Position numbers and translations under genes: made by a program | Assembly: GCF_037975245.1 (NCBI RefSeq) | Contig: NC_092572.1 | Span: 24,957,989 to 25,021,988, forward strand | DNA from: Apostichopus japonicus | Lineage: Eukaryota > Echinodermata > Holothuroidea > Aspidochirotida > Stichopodidae | Length of the DNA: 64,000 nucleotides | Direction: 5' to 3' | The notes under the pieces: generated by a model | Database searches by the model: none | Told to the model about the DNA's origin: nothing | Seen by the model: only the letters and a program-made list of their open reading frames with translations | In this document: positions 24,936-35,725 of the stretch, piece by piece | Position numbering within the stretch: the stretch's first letter is position 1 | Layout: every line of letters begins with the position of its first letter

Positions 24936-25064
24936 CTACCACCTCTGCCTGACATTTGGGATCTCTTAGAGCTTGACCAAGTTGAAAGAATTCCTGATAG
25001 TGAGGAACAAAGTTCTGACCAGTTAGAGACTTTGAAGGGTAGAATCCAACCAACATGCCCTGTG
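24936..25064 (+). CDS. Transposase-like exon 8
   Basis: The 129-bp exon (phase 0 to 0) is acidic and proline-containing (LPPLPDIWDLLELDQVERIP). The splice sites are ggcacatag and gtgaga. The open frames on the opposite strand here are shadows. Confidence 0.6.
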
Positions 25065-25559
25065 GTGAGATGTTTATGTTTTTCACTGTACAATGTCTTT
25101 TTCTTATTATTCTGAACTAAAATTGGTGATGTTGAGTATGTAGATTATTTCAATACTAGAAATTGAACAATTAATGGGCAATTCACCTTTTAACTATCAA
25201 ATTTGTATTCCTATGCTGGAGGCTCTGTAACCAATGTATTAATGCTGGCATGAGTATGCATGTGTCACACTGCTTCAAACAAAGTTATTGGTACTGATGA
25301 CTGTGAAAACATCACTTGTGTACAACATGTAAACATTATAGGTCAGCAGCTGACTTTTATAATATATTGTTTGTAACATATCAATGCTTATTGTTATAAC
25401 TTTTGTTGTACACTTTCACTTTCATACAAAATAAATTAACCATGTTGCATTTTCCAAAATGCGATTAGTCTGTGTGTTCTGGTTTATCATGATATCTCCA
25501 AAAAGGTGCTCAAGATGTGCTTTTACCCTATTCTGTTGTTTTTGCTGAAACCTTTGCAG

Positions 25560-25940
25560 GTAACAATTGGAACTCAAGGCCGTGATGTTGTTGCTAAAGA
25601 AGTCATTGAGGTATCTGACTAATCATCGATTCAAGTTGGGAACATAGCAGCCGTGAACCTCATTGATTCAAGCAAACGACCATACATTGGAAAAGTCACA
25701 AAGATGGAAAAGAATGAGGTTATCATACATTGGATGAAGGGATCATGGACTGGAGACTGGAAACTGCTAGACTGTTGCCAAGGAAGAAATAAGCAGCCAT
25801 ACACATCATCAGTTTCTTTCCATTCCCTAATGTTGTGGGGCTTTAATTTTACCCCAAAAAATCGCCTTCCAAAGAGGGTAGTTTGTGACTTGAAAGAAAG
25901 ATATGCAGCTATAAATGAAGAAGTTGAGCTGAATAACTAG
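25560..25940 (+). pseudogene. Transposase-like terminal exon with in-frame TAA
   Basis: The exon reads VTIGTQGRDVVAKEVIEVSD, then TAA at 25620-25622. The same frame continues SSIQVGNIAAVNLIDSSKRP, YIGKVTKMEKNEVIIHWMKG and on to a TAG at 25938. The conserved-looking residues after the stop indicate a nonsense mutation rather than the true end. Confidence 0.65.
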
Positions 25941-26235
25941 GACACCTTATGTGTTACACATATTATTGAGTGGGCAGTGTTTAATATTATTTTCATGTAA
26001 CAAGTGGTGTAAAGGAAGATATACATGTAGTTTTTAAAAACATACATAATTTTCTCTACCCTCCCCCCTCCCCACCATTAAAGAGCTGCTATTGATATGC
26101 CTCCTACTGAAAGTACATTATAAAATGCCTCTGGTGTTGAAATGGTCACCAGAACTTCTCTAAATGAATAGAAATCTCAATTTGTTCGTCCAACTTCCTT
26201 AAGTTTGGGAAATTAATTAAGTATCATTTATTAAG

Positions 26236-26840
26236 TAATTTATCATAATGGTGCATTGCTAAACTTAACTGGTTGGGGCATACTGGAACGCCCCAAAGAT
26301 ATATACAATTTTAGAGATGTATTTCTACACTAAACTGGTTGGGGCGTACTGGTACGCCCCAAAGATATATACAATTTATCATAGTGGTGTATAGCTACAA
26401 TTAACTGGTTGGGGCGTACTGGTACGCCCCAAAGATATATACAATTTATCATAGTGGTGTATTGCTACACTTAAGTGGTTGGGGCGTACTTGTACGCCCC
26501 AAAGATATATACAATTTATCATAGTGGTGTGTTTCTACACTAAACTGGTTGGGGCGTACTGGTACGCCCCAAAGATATATACAATTTATCATAGTGGTGT
26601 ATTGCTACACTTAACTGGTTGGGGCGTACTGGTACGCCCCAAAGATAGAAACAATCGCTAGTAGGGTTATATTGCTACTGGTTAGGGGTGTATTGGTACG
26701 CCCCAAAGATAGAACTTATTACAAGTAGAGGTGTATTGCTTCACTTAACTGGTTGGGGCGTATTGGAACGCCCCCAAAATACAACAAATTTGTAAAATTT
26801 ATCAATTGTGCCCCAAAATGACTATTTATCAAAAAATACT
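26236..26840 (-). repeat. Right palindrome array, 70-bp period, about eight copies
   Basis: The core GGGGCGTACTGGTACGCCCC starts at 26275 (variant), 26341, 26411, 26481, 26551 and 26621, with variants near 26685 and 26754. A decayed copy lies near 26810. The linker aaagatatatacaatttatc and atagtggtgtattgctacac is conserved. On the minus strand the core reads GGGGCGTACCAGTACGCCCC, one base from the left-array core, so this array is its inverted counterpart. It starts 0.3 kb after the transposase-like stop codon. Confidence 0.9.
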
Positions 26841-27498
26841 TGTATATTATGTTCGCTTTGGAAAAATCATACCAAAAATAATCATATATTAAGTTTTTGC
26901 TATATTTTGTCAACTTGATTGATAACAATCTTTGCTTTTGTTAGTAAGTGATGGTTTATTCAAAATTAAGTGAATGTTATGGCGAAATTGCTTAATTTGT
27001 TAGTATCTGTAACAGCAAACTCTTTTAAGACATCTAATCCACCAGAATAGAGAGAAAATGTTTATGTCTGCTCGTTTTACTATGAATAAACAAGGTAACA
27101 CTGTTGTGTAAAATTATTCCATGTAAATGGCTATGTATCCAGCATTTCTCAATCAATGTATATTTACAGAATTTTACAAATAAGAAATGTTACATGCAAA
27201 TAAATGAGAAAATACGCTACATATTTCAAATGTGATATTTTTCATGTACTTATACAAAGCAAAAACCAGGCCTTGGTTAACGGACCACATTTCAAGGTAA
27301 AAGGGTAGAATTTACTCGTACATCTTTCCTTTTTCAGCTTTTACTTAGAGAAAAAGTGAAAAGTTATATTTCCTTAATTACCCAAATGTTTCCTAGTCTC
27401 TTTCTTGCGGATTTTGACGTCCCACGGTACCTTATCTGGATGTTCAAGCCAGTGGAGTGGCAGTGCAGGGACAAATAACAGAACCCTTCCTTTTAAAA
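26841..27498. other. Stretch between right array and LINE fragment
   Basis: I see no coding exon here. It may include the extreme end of the large element and decayed LINE sequence. Confidence 0.35.
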
Positions 27499-27970
27499 AA
27501 GAGAGTCAGAAAGGCTGTTTGGTCTCGCCACTTCGTTTCAACGCAGTTGGGAGATGATCGTGAGAGAGATAAAGAAGAAACTCCCAGAGCGTAGTGGAAA
27601 GATCACAGGAAGACGAGCGATATGGAATATCCGCTATACCGATGATATCACCCTGATTGCTACCAACAAGAAGGAAATCATAACCATTGCAGAACACCTC
27701 ATACATGAGAGCTTATAATAAGTGTACGTATTAACAACTCAAAGACATCCACTATGACAGTGCATGGAAAGGGAAATGTGAAGAAAGATCCAGTATGATG
27801 AGCTTGAAAATCTGAGGAAATATAAGTTCCTGGGATCAAACACAGCTGATGAAGGAGAGAGAATCACATACATCAAGGCCAGAATAGGAAAAGCCAAGAG
27901 CATAGTTTAAACATTATCAGATGTATGGAAGTCTAAGCTTGAAGTGGATATACATACCGCCGAAGAATAG
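27499..27970 (+). pseudogene. LINE reverse transcriptase fragment (YADD region), decayed
   Basis: The plus strand reads MIVREIKKKLPERSGKITGR, then WNIRYTDDITLIATNKKEII, with TDD in place of ADD at the polymerase active site. Downstream are KTSTMTVHGK and YKFLGSNTADEGERITYIKA, typical of the palm end and thumb of non-LTR reverse transcriptases. Frameshifts and stops interrupt it. It is dead. It continues, in protein order, from the motif A fragment at 12129. Confidence 0.75.
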
Positions 27971-28887
27971 AAAACCGTCGGTAAATAATGTACAGTAGTG
28001 CAAAATCTTTAAACCAGGAAAGTTGAACTGTTGCATGAAACATGGTACTACAATGCTATTCCGTTAAGTACATCACTTGCACCAACTAAAACCTTGGGTT
28101 AAGTTTACAGTTTCTTCATAATTTGTATTTTTAATTTCCATCTTATATATTCTTGTTCATCATTTGACAACACTTGATAAAATTAACGTGACAACCGTCT
28201 TTGCCTTGTCTGGAGATCGACGGCTGTCTTACTATTGAACATTTTCCGCTGACTTTGTCTTAAAACAACATCTTCAGTTGATCTACATAAGGTCCAATGC
28301 TTTTAAAACTAAACAAAAAAAAAGTATAGTAGTGTAATAGCTTGGAAAGTTATGCCTCGGTTGGTTTCAGGTGTGGGTTGATGGCATTTAGTAAGTTAGG
28401 TTAAATAGTAACTAGACTCAATTTTAATTGCTGGTAGTATATACCTGAAACATTGATCCAGTAACCCCTTTTTAGAGCAATCAAAAGAAAAATAAATTAA
28501 CACAAACAAAAACGCACGAATGCTAGTTAAGATAATGTGTAGGACTCATCTGTAATTTCTTCTTTGTAAATGTTCCTGGCCATTGACAATTACTAAACAC
28601 CAATGTTCGTATAGGTTGATCTTAGATTAAGTTTTGAAACAATGTAATATTCACAGTAACAATGCACCTGAATTTGATTGAGGCGGTTAGTTTTTTGGGA
28701 GGGGGATTGTGGAATAGTCTTCGTAGCAATAAAATAGCGTATGAGGTATAATCCAAGATTTTCAATAACCCAACAAGTTTTTTTCATTTAGAATACAAAG
28801 TTTCAAAAGAACGTTATTTCATAACAATTCAAATTCAAAGAAAGAACAAGATCATGTGTCATTTACCTTCGCTTGATTAATTTAAGT

Positions 28888-28992
28888 TTACTTCTTGCTT
28901 TCTTCAAATGAATTATATAAAGGAATTATCTTTAGTTTTGTTTCCTTCTCAGTAAGATTGTTCTTAACTTTTTCAAGTTCATCTGTTGTATC
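28888..28992 (-). CDS. Coiled-coil exon 8 of 8, terminal
   Basis: It reads DTTDELEKVKNNLTEKETKL, then KIIPLYNSFEESKK and TAA. The donor GT of the other copies is changed to AT here, so the frame continues to a stop. It would be a terminal exon. Confidence 0.5.
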   Translation of the reverse strand, partial: DTTDELEKVKNNLTEKETKLKIIPLYNSFEESKK

Positions 28993-30738
28993 CTGCTCGT
29001 ATTTAGAGGAACGAATACAAATGTAAGAAACAATACTTTCAAGATATTTTCAAAAAATACATGAATTGTTTTATACCTATAGACACAATTTCAGAAATGT
29101 ATATGCCTTTATGATACAGTCGCTCTAAAAATAACTTTAATATTGTCAAACATTAGTCCTATATGTAATCAAATTCATTTGTATTCGTTCATGAAGTCTG
29201 ATATGTGAAACAGTATAAGTATATATGAGATATATTCGGGTATCGCTGATCAGTTATCTTTAATTCATATTCAGATGAGTTTTCTTTGCCTTGTTTTAGG
29301 CAGTGAAGGACTTGGAGATGGTGGAATATCTCCTTAGAATTAACATGCATATGAAAAAAAAAGATGAATAACAAATCATACTGATAGGTCTCTACATTCT
29401 TATCACTAAGAATACCAAATTCTAAAAGGATATTTTGTTCATGAAGATTCCAATTCCAATAATGAAGATGTACATGTGTCATTTGCATACACTTGATTCA
29501 TTTAGGATTACTTCTTGCATCCTTCAAATGAATAACTAGAAATGAATTACCGTTAGTTTTGTCTCCTTCTCAGTAAGATCGTTCTTAACTTGTTCAAGTT
29601 CTGCTGTTGTATCCTGCTCGTATTCAGAAGAACGAATACAGATGTAAGAAACAATACTTTCAAGATATTTCAAAAACACATGACTTATTTTGAACCTATA
29701 GACACAATTTCAGAAATGTATATGTCTTTATGATAAAGTTGCTCTAAAAATAACTTCAATATTGTCAAACATTAGTCTTATGTGTAACCAAATTCAATTG
29801 TATTCTTTCAAGAAGTCTGATATGTGAAAAAAGCATAAGTATATATGAGATATATTAGGGTATCGCTGATCAGTTATCTTTCATTTATATTCAGATGAGT
29901 TTTCTTTGCCTTGTTTTAGGCAGTGAAGGACTTGGAGATGGTGGAATGTCTCCTTAGAAATAACATGCATATGAAAAAAAGATGAATAACAAATCATACT
30001 GATAGATCTCTACATTCTTATCACTAAGAATACCAAATTCTAAAAGGATATTTTGTTCATGAAGATTCCAATTCCAATAATGAAGATGTACATGTGTCAT
30101 TTGCATACACTTGATTCATTTAGGATTACTTCTTGCATCATTCAAATGAATAACTTGAAATGAATTACCATTAGTTTTGTCTCCTTCTCAGTAAGATCGT
30201 TCTTAACTTGTTCAAGTTCTGCTGTTGTATCCTGCTCGTTTTCAGAGGAACGAATACAGATGTAAGAAACAATACTTTCAAGATATTTCAAAAACACATG
30301 ACTTATTTTGAACCTATAGACACAATTTCAGAAATGTATATGTCTTTATGATACAGTTGCTCTAAAAATAACTTCAATATTGTCAAACATTAGTCTTATG
30401 TGTAACAAATTCAATTGTATTCTTTCAAGAAGTCTGATATGTGAAAAAAGCATAAGTATGTATAAGATATATTAGGGTATCGCTGATCAGTTATCTTTAA
30501 TTCATATTTTGTTCTATGCATTAGTTCTGTGACATTTGTAATGTGACTTGAATGTCCGTACGTTCTCCTCCTCTTTGCTATTGAGAAACCACGAATAAAA
30601 TGATAATTCCTTTTTTAATGAGATTTATTAAATGGATTTTATGTAGAAAAAAGGTTAAAAAAAAACATTTTCTAATCGTTTAATAAAAAAAGAACTCATT
30701 ATGCCCTGCATTTCTATGTATTTTTAATATATATTTTT

Positions 30739-30826
<88 letters not shown>

Positions 30827-33800
30827 AATGAATATTTTCTTTTAAATAATTAATATTTCTTTCTTTAACTCCTTAGTTCCCAATTGTGCTCATATTATTG
30901 TCCTTTTGGGAAAAATATTTACACATTGTAATTACTTAAAATTTGGTCATTTTTTTTTTCAATAGGGACCCAAGTATTGACAGATAGGTATTGAAATGAG
31001 GCTTTAATTTTTTCAGTCTTATTTATAATTGTACTAATTAGATATGTCAATATGCAAATGAGGTCATCATACATACACTGTACTTTTCTTTGCCCATTTG
31101 AAAATATTTTGATGAAATCTACTGGACTTTTGATAGTTCGATGAGTTCAAGACATGTTATTTTATAAGTAAAATATAATTTGATGTTTGAATGTGAAGAA
31201 TATGACTGATTTTTGGACGTTTTGTTAAATTTTCAATCGCGAATAAATTACTTTTTTTACAGGCTACCAAATTTAGGGTTTAAATCAAAGTTATGGTCTC
31301 CATGCTGGTTAAGGGGTCTTCCGAGGTGATAAGTATAGACTGTTGTTCATCCACATAATATTTGGCACCTCAGTTGTTGCTATAACTGGAGCAAGGGTTT
31401 AATACAAGGCTAATTAGTATGCGCATATTTAAAAAAGTTGTACAAACAATACACAAAAAAGGGAAACAAATTGCTTTACCTTTTGAAATTTCTTATTCCA
31501 ACTTAAAAAACCGGTTCATTCCCCTCCCTCAATTATATCTACTACCAGGTTGCCAACCCCTCTCTTTGCTGTTGTCTCCAATTCATTCATTAATCTTAAT
31601 ATGTATTTCTATCATTCATGATACTATTGAAATCCATATGTTGCTGGAGAAACTTACTTAGACCCATTTATGTGCAAATTTAGACATTAGAAAATTCAAT
31701 ATCACATTGTAATTTACTGACTGATGTACATGTGTCATTTGCATACGCTTGATTCATTTAGGATTACTTCTTGCATTCTTCAAATGAATAACTTGAAATG
31801 AATTACCATTAGTTTTGTCTCCTTCTCAGTAAGATCGTTCTTAACTTGTTCAAGTTCTGCTGTTGTATCCTGCTCGTTTTCAGAGGAACGAATACAGATG
31901 TAAGAAACAATACTTTCAAGATATTTCAAAAACACATGACTTATTTTGAACCTATAGACACAATTTCAGAAATGTATATGTCTTTATGATACAGTTGCTC
32001 TAAAAATAACTTCAATATTGTCAAACATTAGTCTTATGTGTAACCAAATTCAATTGTATTCTTTCAAGAAGTCTGATATGTGAAAAAAGCATAAGTATGT
32101 ATAAGATATATTAGGGTATCGCTGATCAGTTATCTTTAATTCATATTCAGATGAGTTTTCTTTGCCTTGTTTTAGGCAGTGAAGGACTTGGAGATGGTGG
32201 AATATCTCCTTAGAATTAACATGCATATGAAAAAAAGATGAATAACAAATCATACTGATAGGTCTCTACATTCTTATCACTAAGAATACCAAATTCTCAA
32301 AGGATATTTTGTACATGAAGATTCCAATTCCAATAATGAAGATGTACATGTGTCATTTGCATACACTTGATTCATTTAGGATTACTTCTTGCATCCTTCA
32401 AATGAATAACTTGAAATGAATTACCGTTAGTTTTGTCTCCTTCTCAGTAAGATCGTTCTTAACTTGTTCAAGTTCTGCTGTTGTATCCTGCTCGTATTCA
32501 GAGGAACGAATACAGATGTAAGAAACAATACTTTCAAGATATTTCAAAAACACATGACTTATTTTGAACCTATAGACACAATTTCAGAAATGTATATGTC
32601 TTTATGATACAGTTGCTCTAAAAATAACTTTAATATTGTCAAACATTAGTCTTATGTGTAACCAAATTCAATTGTATTCTTTCAAGAAGTTTAATATGTG
32701 AAAAAAGCATCAGTATATATGAAATATATTAGGGTATCGCTGATGAGTTATCTTTAATTCATATTCAGATGAGTTTTCTTTGCCTTGTTTTAGGCAGTGA
32801 AGGACTTGGAGATGGTGGAATATCTCCTTAGAATTAACATGCATATGGCATATGAAAAAAAAGAAAGATGAATAACAAATCATACTGATAGGTCTCTACA
32901 TTCTTATCACTAAGAATACCAAATTCTATAATGATGTTTTTTTTTACTGAAGATTCAAATTCCAAGAAGGAAGATGATCATGTGTCACTTGCTTATGTTT
33001 AATTCATTTAATTTTCCTTCTTGCATCCTTCAAAAGAATAATTAGAAAGTAAATACCGTTAGTTTTGATTCCTTCTCAGTAAGATCGTTCTTAACCCTTT
33101 CAAGTTCTGCTGATGTATCCTGCTCGTTTTTACATGGACGAGTACAGATCTGAGACAAAATACATTCAAGATCTATTCCATTAATATATGAACTATTTTG
33201 AAATTTTACACAGTATTAACAAAAAATTATGTCTTCATAATAAATCTGCTATAAAACTCCCTTTACTAATGTCAAGCATTAGTCTTATATCTATACACAT
33301 TAATTTGTATTCGCTCAAGAAGTCTGATTTGTGAAAAAATATAAGTATATATAAGATATATTAGGATACCGCTGATCAGACATCCCTAATTTATATTCAG
33401 ATGAGTTTTCTTTGCCATTGTTTAAGGCTGTGGAGTACTTAGAGATGGTGAAATGTCTTTTTAGGAATAGCGTGCATATGAAAATTAAACAGATGAATAA
33501 CAAATGATAATTATAGAACTCTTCATTCTTATTACTAAAAATACTAAAGTCTACAAGGATGTTATGTTTTTGTAATAGTGATTAAAATTCAAAGTAGAGA
33601 GATGTGCATATGTTATATCCTTGATTATGATTCATTTAAGTTTTCTTCTTGTATTCTTCAAATGAATTATTAGAAGTAATTACCGTTAGTGCCATCTCCT
33701 TCTCAGTAAGATCGTTCTTAATCTGTTCAAGTTCTGCTGTTGTATCCTGCTCGTATTCCGAGGAAGGAATGCAGATGTAAGAAAAAATAATTCCAAGATA

Positions 33801-35657
33801 TATTCAAAAAAAAATGAATGATTTGAACCTTTACACACCTTTACACACCTTTAGTCTTAGATCTAAACACATGCATTTGTATTCGCTCAAGAAGTCTGAT
33901 TTTTGAAGAAAAAAAATAAGTATACATGAGATATATAAGGGTACCGCTGATCAGACATACCTAATTCATCTTTAGATGAGTTTTCTTTGCCATTGATTGA
34001 GGAGGACATGGATATGGTGAAATGTCTTTTTAGAAATAGCGTGCATATGATAATTAAGCAGATGAAAAAGAATGATAATAATAGAACTCTTTATTCTTAT
34101 TACTAAAAATACCAAAGTCTACAAGGATGTTTTATTTTTGTAATCATGATTAAAATTCAAAAAAGAGAGCTGAATATTTTTAGATTTTATGATGTCCTGT
34201 CGTGTTGGTTTTAAGGTTCTAACTTCAATTTGATTTCTAACTTTTTAGCGTTCAAATTGTAGATTTTGTGGTCAGTCTGTTTTATCGCTTTACTTTTCAC
34301 CAGTGCTTTCAATAGTTTTTCGATCTAATATTCCTGTATATATCTGTAGATGGTATATGTATTTACTCTGTTTTTTGTATTTAATGTTTTATTTCATTGT
34401 ATTTCTAGATTGTTTGTAAAGCGCACATATGCATCGCGCGTAGTGCGCTATATAAGATTTTATTTACATTTAAATTAGTCTCATATCTAACCACAGTCAT
34501 TTGTATTTGTTAAACAAGTCTGATGTGTGAAAAAAGGTATTAATATATAAGAGATCTATTAGGGTATCGCCCATCAGTTATCATTAATTCATATTCAGAT
34601 CACTTTTATTTGTCTTCGTTTAGGGGATGGAGTGCTTGGAGATGGTGAATGTCTCTTCAGAAAACGTGCTTTTGAAATTAACCGATGAATAAGAAAGTAT
34701 ACTGGTAGAGCTCTCAGATTTATAAATAAGAATATATAGTTCAATTAGATTTTTTGTTCAGGAAGATTAACATTCAAAGAAGGAAGGGGATCATGTGTCA
34801 TTTGCTGTAGCTTAATACATTTAAGTTTACTTCTTGCATTCTTCAAATTAATTATTATAAAGAAAGAAATTACAGTTAGTGTCGTCTCTTTCTCAGTAAG
34901 ATTGCTATTAACCTTTTCAAGTTCTGCTGTTGTACCCTGCTCATATACAAAAGAACAAATACAGATGTAAGTAAAAAATACTTTCAAGATATATTCAATA
35001 AATATATGAATTATTTTTAACCTATACCCACAATTTGCAAATATATTATTTCCTCATGATATAGCTGCTGTATATGAATATATATTTTTGTTATTAAATA
35101 TATTTAATAATGTCAAGCATTAGTCTTTTATCTAACTTTATCTTCATGAGAAAGCTGCTTTTAGAGAAAGTTGAATAATGCCAAACATTACTCTATTATT
35201 TTCCTCATTCTTTTCCATAAATTATGGTATAGTTAATCCGTTATTGTCATATTGAATAACGTAATCTTCAAAATACAGACTAATTATGTTTAAGAAAATA
35301 TCTACAAATAACGATAAAATCCTTACAACAAATTAATTGTCATTTTATGGCTGTTGTATCTAAGTATCAATCTTCAAGAATAAAATTCAAAGGTTATATA
35401 ACAACAAAACATGTTTATTTATTTATTTTGTTCTATGCATTAGTTCTGTGACATTTGTAATGTGACTTGAATGTCCGTACGTTCTCCTCCTCTTTGCTAT
35501 TGAGAAACCACGAATAAAATGATAATTCCTTTTTTAATGAGATTTATTAAATGGATTTTATGTAGAAAAAAGGTTAAAAAAAAACACTTTCTAATCGTTT
35601 AATAAAAAAAGAACTCATTATGCCCTGCATTTCTATGTATTTTTAATATATATTTTT

Positions 35658-35725
<68 letters not shown>

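Larger units (their letters stand above)
18137..25940 (+). pseudogene. DUF7869-like, DDE/RNase H-fold transposase-like gene, with frameshift and stop
   Basis: Nine exons join: 18137-18695, 19723-19844, 20994-21163, 21671-21909, 22538-22643, 23735-23967, 24237-24404, 24936-25064 and 25560-25940, about 700 residues. The N-terminus is Cys-rich (SDCCDRSCMKSLSYDDLEQ). The core has TLIVDGMDQSKTDLPHF, LFLQLDNCYRDNKNRY and VTVHFLPVGHTHEDVDQMFS. These are spaced acidic residues as in an RNase H-like DDE core and match what I recall of DUF7869 proteins. The C-terminus has a small beta-barrel-like region (KRPYIGKVTKM). Two lesions break it: an extra base near 18553 (after EVHLP) and TAA at 25620. The element's arrays and the divergent methyltransferase-like gene suggest it is the element's transposase. 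A domesticated host gene or assembly error remains possible. Confidence 0.7.
12580..26840. mobile_element. Putative 14-kb DNA element: inverted palindrome arrays enclosing a methyltransferase-like and a DUF7869-like gene
   Basis: Two inverted arrays of nearly the same 20-bp palindrome bracket two divergent genes, an amino-methyltransferase-like gene on minus and a DUF7869-like DDE-type gene on plus. The genes' 3' ends face the arrays (1.1 kb and 0.3 kb away). This symmetrical layout suggests one unit. LINE fragments lie outside both ends. I could not find a certain target-site duplication. A short inverted match, TTTGTCCCTGTA at 12566 and TTTGTCCCTGCA on the minus strand at 27464-27475, may mark the ends, which would make the element about 14.9 kb. 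The transposase-like gene is damaged, so this copy is probably immobile. A chance juxtaposition of two host genes with local satellites is the alternative, but shared palindromes in inverted order argue against it. Confidence 0.6.
28888..34990 (-). repeat. Tandem array of about eight units carrying coiled-coil exons
   Basis: Units of about 0.6 kb repeat with high identity over exon and intron. The left copies (29.5-32.9 kb) are the most alike and the right ones are older. A 1.2-kb unrelated segment interrupts the array at 30505-31723. Open frames reading LQVLHCLKQGKENSSEYEL in several units come from conserved intron sequence without usable splice sites. Confidence 0.9.

Noticed and set aside
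24823-25093. Two minus-strand open frames
   Set aside because: They are shadows of transposase-like exon 8, which has proper splice sites and phase on plus.
29189-29488. Recurring open frames with LQVLHCLKQGKENSSEYEL in the coil array
   Set aside because: Repeated because the whole unit is repeated; no usable donor follows and frames are broken differently among units.
31419-31661. 80-residue open frame present in both 1.2-kb duplicates (also 36318-36560)
   Set aside because: Identity between the two simply reflects the recent duplication; no domain, no codon bias, no splice context.
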